Assembly: GCA_027623585.1 (NCBI GenBank)
Contig: JAQBVK010000084.1
Coordinates: forward strand, 1-8,934
Length of the DNA stretch: 8,934 nucleotides
DNA from: Planctomycetota bacterium
GTDB taxonomy: Bacteria > Planctomycetota > UBA1135
Reading direction: 5' to 3'
Shown here: piece after piece, positions 6,282 to 8,934 of the stretch
Position numbering within the stretch: position 1 is the first letter of the stretch
Layout of the letters: the number at the start of each line of letters is the position of its first letter
Notes under the pieces: generated by a model
The model's database searches: none
Told to the model about the DNA's origin: nothing
Seen by the model: the letters and a program-made list of their open reading frames with translations, nothing else
Made by a program: the position numbers and the translations under genes

Positions 6282-8285
6282 ATGCTGCGTGCTCGCGCCG
6301 CCACCGACCTCGTCCTCGCCGTGCTCGCCGGCGCCGGTCTCGGGTCGCTCGTTCACGCCCTCCTATGGCCGGTTGCGCCCGGTCTGACTTTTTTCGACGT
6401 GAAGCTCGTGCTCGCCTTCGCCGGGGCCGCGCCTCTGGCTTTCGCCGGCGCCGGACTCGGCTGTCTGGTTGCCGCACTTCGCGCCCGCCGCGCCGGGCGC
6501 GCAGGAGCGGCAGCCGCCACCGGCATGCGTGCGACCGCCTTCAACGCAGCGTTGCTCATTGGAGTGGGCGCCCTCCTCGGAGCCTGGGCGTTCCACTTGC
6601 TCCAGTTCCATGCCGGCGTGCGCTATGGTGTCATCGCCGCTCTCGCAGCCGGCATTTTCGTGCCGATCCCCGCTCCGTCACGCTCCGTGACCAACGCTCT
6701 GGGCGGACTCGTGTTGATCGCCTTCGCTGCGCTCTATGCCGGTCTGGGTTTCTCGGAGCGCATCGACGGCGCCCGCTTGAAGGTGCCGGAGGAGCTCGCC
6801 CCTCTGCCGGTCGCCGCTGAGGACATGCGCGTCGGCGTCGGTCCTGACGTGCTGCTGATCTCGGTGGACACGCTGCGAGCCGATGACTTCCTCGATGCGG
6901 CCGTGCCCACGCCGCACCTCGACGCGTTGCGCGCCCGCGGCCGCTGGAGTGACTACGCGCGCGCTCCCGCGCCGAGCACGCTGCCGAGTCACGTCACGAT
7001 GATGACCGGACACCATCCGCTCGAGACGGGCTGCTACACCAACAGCGGCTTCATGCTTGCGGAACCCGGAGCCACGCTCGCGGAGGTGTTTCGCGAAGCC
7101 GGCTGGCGCGCCCTGGCGGCGGTTTCGAATGGAGTGCTCGATGCGCACACCGGTTTCACGCGCGGATTCGAGGCCTTCAGCAATTTGGAAACGCACGGCT
7201 CGATGGCGCGCGCCACGATGACCGATTTAGTGCTCTCCACGCGAAGGATGGCCGCCTTCAGTTTGCTGATGAGCGACGCCTCCTGCGTAGCGATCGGCGT
7301 ACAGCTCGCGCGGCTGCGCACCAATGTCCCGAAGGACATCCACATCACATACACCACGGTGGCGGCGCCTACCGTGGGCGATGCGGCGCTCGCCTATCTG
7401 GACCAGCTCTACGCGCAACAGCGCCCGTGGTTCTTCTTCCTGCACTTCATTGATCCGCACCTGCCTTACGCTCCCGCCGAAGGCAGCGCTCGAACGATTT
7501 CCGCGCAGAGCGAGCTGCCTGCGCGCTATCGAGAGTTCCCGCGCCTCACCACGCTGCTCGCGAACGCCGTGCAAGGCGACTTGCGAAGTGAGGACCCGGT
7601 GGTGCGCGGCGATGCGCTCGCAGCGGTGGCGCACATGCGCCTCGTCTACGGAGAAGAATTGATGGCGGTGGACGTGCAGATCGGGCGCGTGATGGAGCGC
7701 GCTGCGCGGAGCGATCGACCCTTGATCGTGCTCTTCACGTCGGATCATGGCGAGCACTTCGGCGAGTTCAACGAGATGGGGCACGGCAACACGCTCTATG
7801 AAGAGATGCTGCGCGTTCCGTTCGTGCTGGTGGGGCCCGGGATCGAAGCGGGTCGCTTCGCAACGAGGCCCTTGCTGGAGGACGTCGGCATGACGCTGCT
7901 GCGCGCGGCTGGAATCCCGGCGCCGTCCTTCGGCCGTGGCCGTGACTTGATGCAAGCCACGAACGGCCTGCAAGCGCCACTGATTGCTGCGCACGAAGAT
8001 CTGCTCGCGGTGCTCGACGGCAATTACAAGGCGATCTTCCGTTGGGACACCGAAGATCCGCGGCGCTCGCCGCTCGAACTTCTGCTGCTTTGCGATCCGG
8101 AGCACGAGTCCGCAGGAAGCGCGGGCCTTCCGCCCGAAGCGGCGGCCGCTCTACTGAGTCTCGCCGATGAAGCGCGGCAACTCGCCGCTCATCGCGCCAA
8201 GCGCGCACTCTCCGAACAAGAGCGCGACCGCCTCGCCGAACTCGGCTACGTCTTCGATTCCGACGGCAACTTGGTCCAGGACTGA
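6282..8285 (+). CDS. Membrane-anchored alkaline-phosphatase/sulfatase-superfamily enzyme with Thr at the nucleophile position
   Basis: A 667-residue protein. Residues 1-157 hold five hydrophobic helices (about 10-30, 39-66, 86-108, 113-130, 137-157). A sulfatase-type catalytic domain follows, probably on the outer face of the membrane. Metal-site residues of the superfamily are visible: PDVLLISVDTLRADD (Asp196), HFIDPHLPY (388-396) and TSDHGEHFGEFNEMGHGN (Asp488, His489, His501). Sulfatases need Cys or Ser in C/S-x-P-x-R for formylglycine; here the site reads STLPSHVTMMTG, with Thr233 at that position and His in place of Arg. Thr nucleophiles are known in LtaS (glycerol-phosphate) and EptA/MCR (phosphoethanolamine) transferases, so a phospho-group transferase or phosphodiesterase is more likely than a sulfatase. 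The LSEQERDRLAELGYVF tail is common in such environmental sulfatase-like proteins. It converges on the stress-protein gene, 21 bp away. The family is secure; the reaction is inferred. Confidence 0.85.
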   Translation: MLRARAATDLVLAVLAGAGLGSLVHALLWPVAPGLTFFDVKLVLAFAGAAPLAFAGAGLGCLVAALRARRAGRAGAAAATGMRATAFNAALLIGVGALLGAWAFHLLQFHAGVRYGVIAALAAGIFVPIPAPSRSVTNALGGLVLIAFAALYAGLGFSERIDGARLKVPEELAPLPVAAEDMRVGVGPDVLLISVDTLRADDFLDAAVPTPHLDALRARGRWSDYARAPAPSTLPSHVTMMTGHHPLETGCYTNSGFMLAEPGATLAEVFREAGWRALAAVSNGVLDAHTGFTRGFEAFSNLETHGSMARATMTDLVLSTRRMAAFSLLMSDASCVAIGVQLARLRTNVPKDIHITYTTVAAPTVGDAALAYLDQLYAQQRPWFFFLHFIDPHLPYAPAEGSARTISAQSELPARYREFPRLTTLLANAVQGDLRSEDPVVRGDALAAVAHMRLVYGEELMAVDVQIGRVMERAARSDRPLIVLFTSDHGEHFGEFNEMGHGNTLYEEMLRVPFVLVGPGIEAGRFATRPLLEDVGMTLLRAAGIPAPSFGRGRDLMQATNGLQAPLIAAHEDLLAVLDGNYKAIFRWDTEDPRRSPLELLLLCDPEHESAGSAGLPPEAAAALLSLADEARQLAAHRAKRALSEQERDRLAELGYVFDSDGNLVQD

Positions 8286-8315
8286 TCGCGACCGTGCGAG
8301 AACCGATCAGTTCTG
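8277..8315. repeat. Inverted repeat containing both stop codons of a convergent gene pair
   Basis: CAGGACTGATCG (8277-8288) pairs with CGATCAGTTCTG (8304-8315) across a 15-base loop: twelve positions, all Watson-Crick except one G-T. The stop codon of the sulfatase-like gene (8283-8285) is in the left arm and that of the stress-protein gene (8307-8309, minus) is in the right arm. The two genes therefore end in nearly the same sequence. There is no T-run, so it is not a classical intrinsic terminator, but its place fits a bidirectional transcript-end structure. Confidence 0.7.
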
Positions 8316-8750
8316 CCGCGGGATGCAGAGCACCGGTACCTCGGAGTGACGCAGGATGCCCTCGGCGACGCTGCCGAGCATCATGCGCCGGAATCCGGTG
8401 CGACCGTGCGTGCTGGTCACGATCAAGTCGCAGCCGTGGTCGGCGGCGAACTTGCAGACTTCGCGCGCGACGTCGTTCCCGGAGACCACTTCGGCCTGCA
8501 CTTCGCTTGCGTTCTCGAGGAGATCGCGCATGCTTTCGAGTTCTTTGCGCGCAGCATCCATGTGCTCGCCCAGCCCGGCGCTCGCCACCGGCGGAGCGAA
8601 CGGCGCGCCGTGAGGCGTGACCGCGAGATCCGGCACGACGTAGAGCAGCGTGACCTTTCCCCCCGGATGCGCCATTGAACGGGCGACCGGGAAGGTGCGG
8701 CGCGATTCCTCGGAGAGATCCGTGGTCAGGAGGATGTGTCGGGCTTCCAT
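8307..8750 (-). CDS. Universal stress protein (UspA family)
   Basis: Single-domain cytoplasmic stress protein of 147 residues, the usual length. The fold starts with HILLTTDLSEESRR (5-18), where Asp11 is the conserved nucleotide-contacting acid. It ends with STHGRTGFRRMMLGSVAEGI (113-132), which matches the ATP-binding pattern G-2x-G-9x-G-S except that the first Gly is Ser, a common variant; the strand VPVLCIPR closes the fold. It is therefore likely an ATP-binding class member. Such proteins help survival under starvation, oxidative or respiratory stress; the specific role here is unknown. The ATG at 8750 has AGGA seven bases upstream, overlapping a TAGGAT box that ends six bases before the ATG, so either a leadered or a leaderless start is possible. 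It is convergent with the sulfatase-like gene and divergent from the peptidase gene. Confidence 0.93.
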   Translation of the reverse strand: MEARHILLTTDLSEESRRTFPVARSMAHPGGKVTLLYVVPDLAVTPHGAPFAPPVASAGLGEHMDAARKELESMRDLLENASEVQAEVVSGNDVAREVCKFAADHGCDLIVTSTHGRTGFRRMMLGSVAEGILRHSEVPVLCIPRQN

Positions 8751-8756
8751 TTCCCC

Positions 8757-8762
8757 ATCCTA
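8757..8762 (-). promoter_or_regulatory. Putative universal-stress-protein promoter -10 box
   Basis: TAGGAT on the minus strand ends six bases (GGGGAA) before the ATG. The same bases contain AGGA, which could instead be a Shine-Dalgarno site, so this is the most ambiguous of the boxes. Confidence 0.4.
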
Positions 8763-8773
8763 GCAGCATTCCA

Positions 8774-8785
8774 GACTAAAAAGTC
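8774..8785. promoter_or_regulatory. Short palindrome in the divergent promoter region
   Basis: GACT-AAAA-AGTC is a perfect four-base-arm inverted repeat near the middle of the 65-bp region between the two divergent genes. It overlaps the -35 zone expected for the stress-protein promoter and borders that of the peptidase promoter. It could bind a regulator of both genes. Four-base arms also arise by chance. Confidence 0.25.
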
Positions 8786-8803
8786 GCAATAGGGACTTCC
8801 CCG

Positions 8804-8809
8804 TATCCT
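8804..8809 (+). promoter_or_regulatory. Putative peptidase promoter -10 box
   Basis: TATCCT ends six bases (TCCGGC) before the ATG at 8816, with no Shine-Dalgarno-like sequence in between. The spacing is the same as at both OPT genes and the stress-protein gene. Confidence 0.45.
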
Positions 8810-8815
8810 TCCGGC

Positions 8816-8934
8816 ATGGCCGTTCAGTCCGTTTTCGACCGCGCCGCGGTGTCCCGCTACTGCGACTCCGTCTGGGATCAGGAGATCCTTCCCCAGTTGA
8901 CGGAATACATCCGCATCCCGAACAAGTCGCCGCT
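8816..8934 (+). CDS. M20-family metallopeptidase, N-terminal fragment (runs off right edge)
   Basis: Only the first 39 codons are present, starting MAVQSVFDRAAVSRYCD. The segment ILPQLTEYIRIPNKSP (about residues 24-39) matches the N-terminal helix-strand of M20 zinc dipeptidases/carboxypeptidases, where a conserved 'yi-IPnkSP' phrase follows the first helix. The zinc ligands lie beyond the edge and cannot be checked. Such enzymes usually hydrolyse di- and short peptides in the cytoplasm, which would suit the peptide importers upstream, but that link is inference. The ATG is supported by the TATCCT box six bases upstream; there is no ribosome binding site. The gene is divergent from the stress-protein gene. 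Confidence 0.72.
   Translation, partial: MAVQSVFDRAAVSRYCDSVWDQEILPQLTEYIRIPNKSP

Noticed and set aside
6234..6356. A 41-residue N-terminal extension of OPT-2
   Set aside because: It would overlap the start of the divergent gene at 6282, has no counterpart in OPT-1, and lies upstream of the likely promoter box.
4117..6477. A 786-codon minus-strand frame overlapping OPT-2
   Set aside because: It is an alternate frame of the same strand as OPT-2 with an extremely Arg-rich translation. The OPT frame carries all conserved motifs.
6971..7013. Annotation as a classical arylsulfatase
   Set aside because: The formylglycine Cys/Ser and the following Arg are both absent (Thr and His instead).
4545..8285. 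A single open frame of 1246 codons on the plus strand that seems to fuse a His/Arg-rich protein to the sulfatase-like enzyme
   Set aside because: The first 579 codons are exactly antisense to OPT-2 and have low-complexity Arg/His/Glu/Gly-rich composition typical of a shadow frame in GC-rich DNA. Real homology starts at the Met at 6282.
8277..8315. Rho-independent terminator
   Set aside because: The inverted repeat is good, but no T-run follows it on either strand. The same is true of the hairpins at 4177-4202 and 1230-1252.
7768..8769. A 333-codon minus-strand frame across the stress-protein gene and the end of the sulfatase-like gene
   Set aside because: Its translation is Arg/Ala-rich with no domain, and it conflicts with two well-supported genes.
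1..8934. Mobile elements, CRISPR array, tRNA/rRNA, toxin-antitoxin or defence genes
   Set aside because: I saw no transposase or integrase motifs, regularly spaced repeats, tRNA-like cloverleaf segments or defence domains. Every stretch is accounted for by housekeeping or transport genes.

Overview
The window is GC-rich (by eye about two thirds G+C) bacterial chromosome with tightly packed genes and almost no intergenic space. I count eight protein genes: six complete, and two cut by the window edges. There are no RNA genes, insertion sequences, phage genes or CRISPR arrays. The phylum cannot be fixed from this sequence alone. The single-subunit dihaem SdhC paired with an SdhA carrying the RRAHSIAAQGG and NDGDSVHRLFYDTVKGGDFR motifs is the 'non-classical' succinate dehydrogenase/fumarate reductase type. 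That type is common in Bacteroidota, Chlorobiota, Gemmatimonadota and delta-proteobacterial or Myxococcota-like lineages. With the GC content, it points to an environmental bacterium of the latter kind.

Layout, left to right: (1) 1-1201, minus strand: sdhC followed one base later by sdhA (N-terminal 155 residues; the gene runs off the left edge). (2) 1269-3284, minus: an OPT-family transporter (OPT-1). (3) 3320-4246, plus: a diacylglycerol-kinase-family lipid kinase, divergent from OPT-1. (4) 4239-6233, minus: a second OPT transporter (OPT-2), paralogous to the first, whose 3' end overlaps that of the lipid kinase by 8 bp. (5) 6282-8285, plus: a five-helix membrane protein with an alkaline-phosphatase/sulfatase-superfamily domain that has Thr where sulfatases have the formylglycine Cys/Ser. 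(6) 8307-8750, minus: a universal stress protein, convergent with gene 5. (7) 8816 to the right edge, plus: the start of an M20-family metallopeptidase, divergent from gene 6.

Three themes stand out. First, all seven genes that begin a transcription unit have a TAnnnT hexamer ending 6-9 bases before the proposed start codon, mostly without a clear Shine-Dalgarno sequence. The one operon-internal gene (sdhA) instead has a normal GGAG site. This is the signature of leaderless transcripts. Second, gene ends are marked by inverted repeats without U-runs: a repeat of about 12 bp containing both stop codons of the convergent gene pair at 8277-8315, and an 11-bp perfect GC hairpin just past the OPT-2 stop but inside the lipid-kinase gene. 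Third, the lipid kinase has two oddities: Trp in the otherwise nearly invariant GGDGT motif, and a nine-G tract in its coding sequence.

Functionally, the Thr-nucleophile membrane enzyme and the diacylglycerol kinase could form a lipid head-group transfer and recycling pair, as LtaS/EptA-type enzymes release diacylglycerol. The two OPT transporters and the M20 peptidase could form a peptide uptake and hydrolysis theme. Both links are inferences from proximity. I do not see clear evidence for a wholly new defence or mobile system here.
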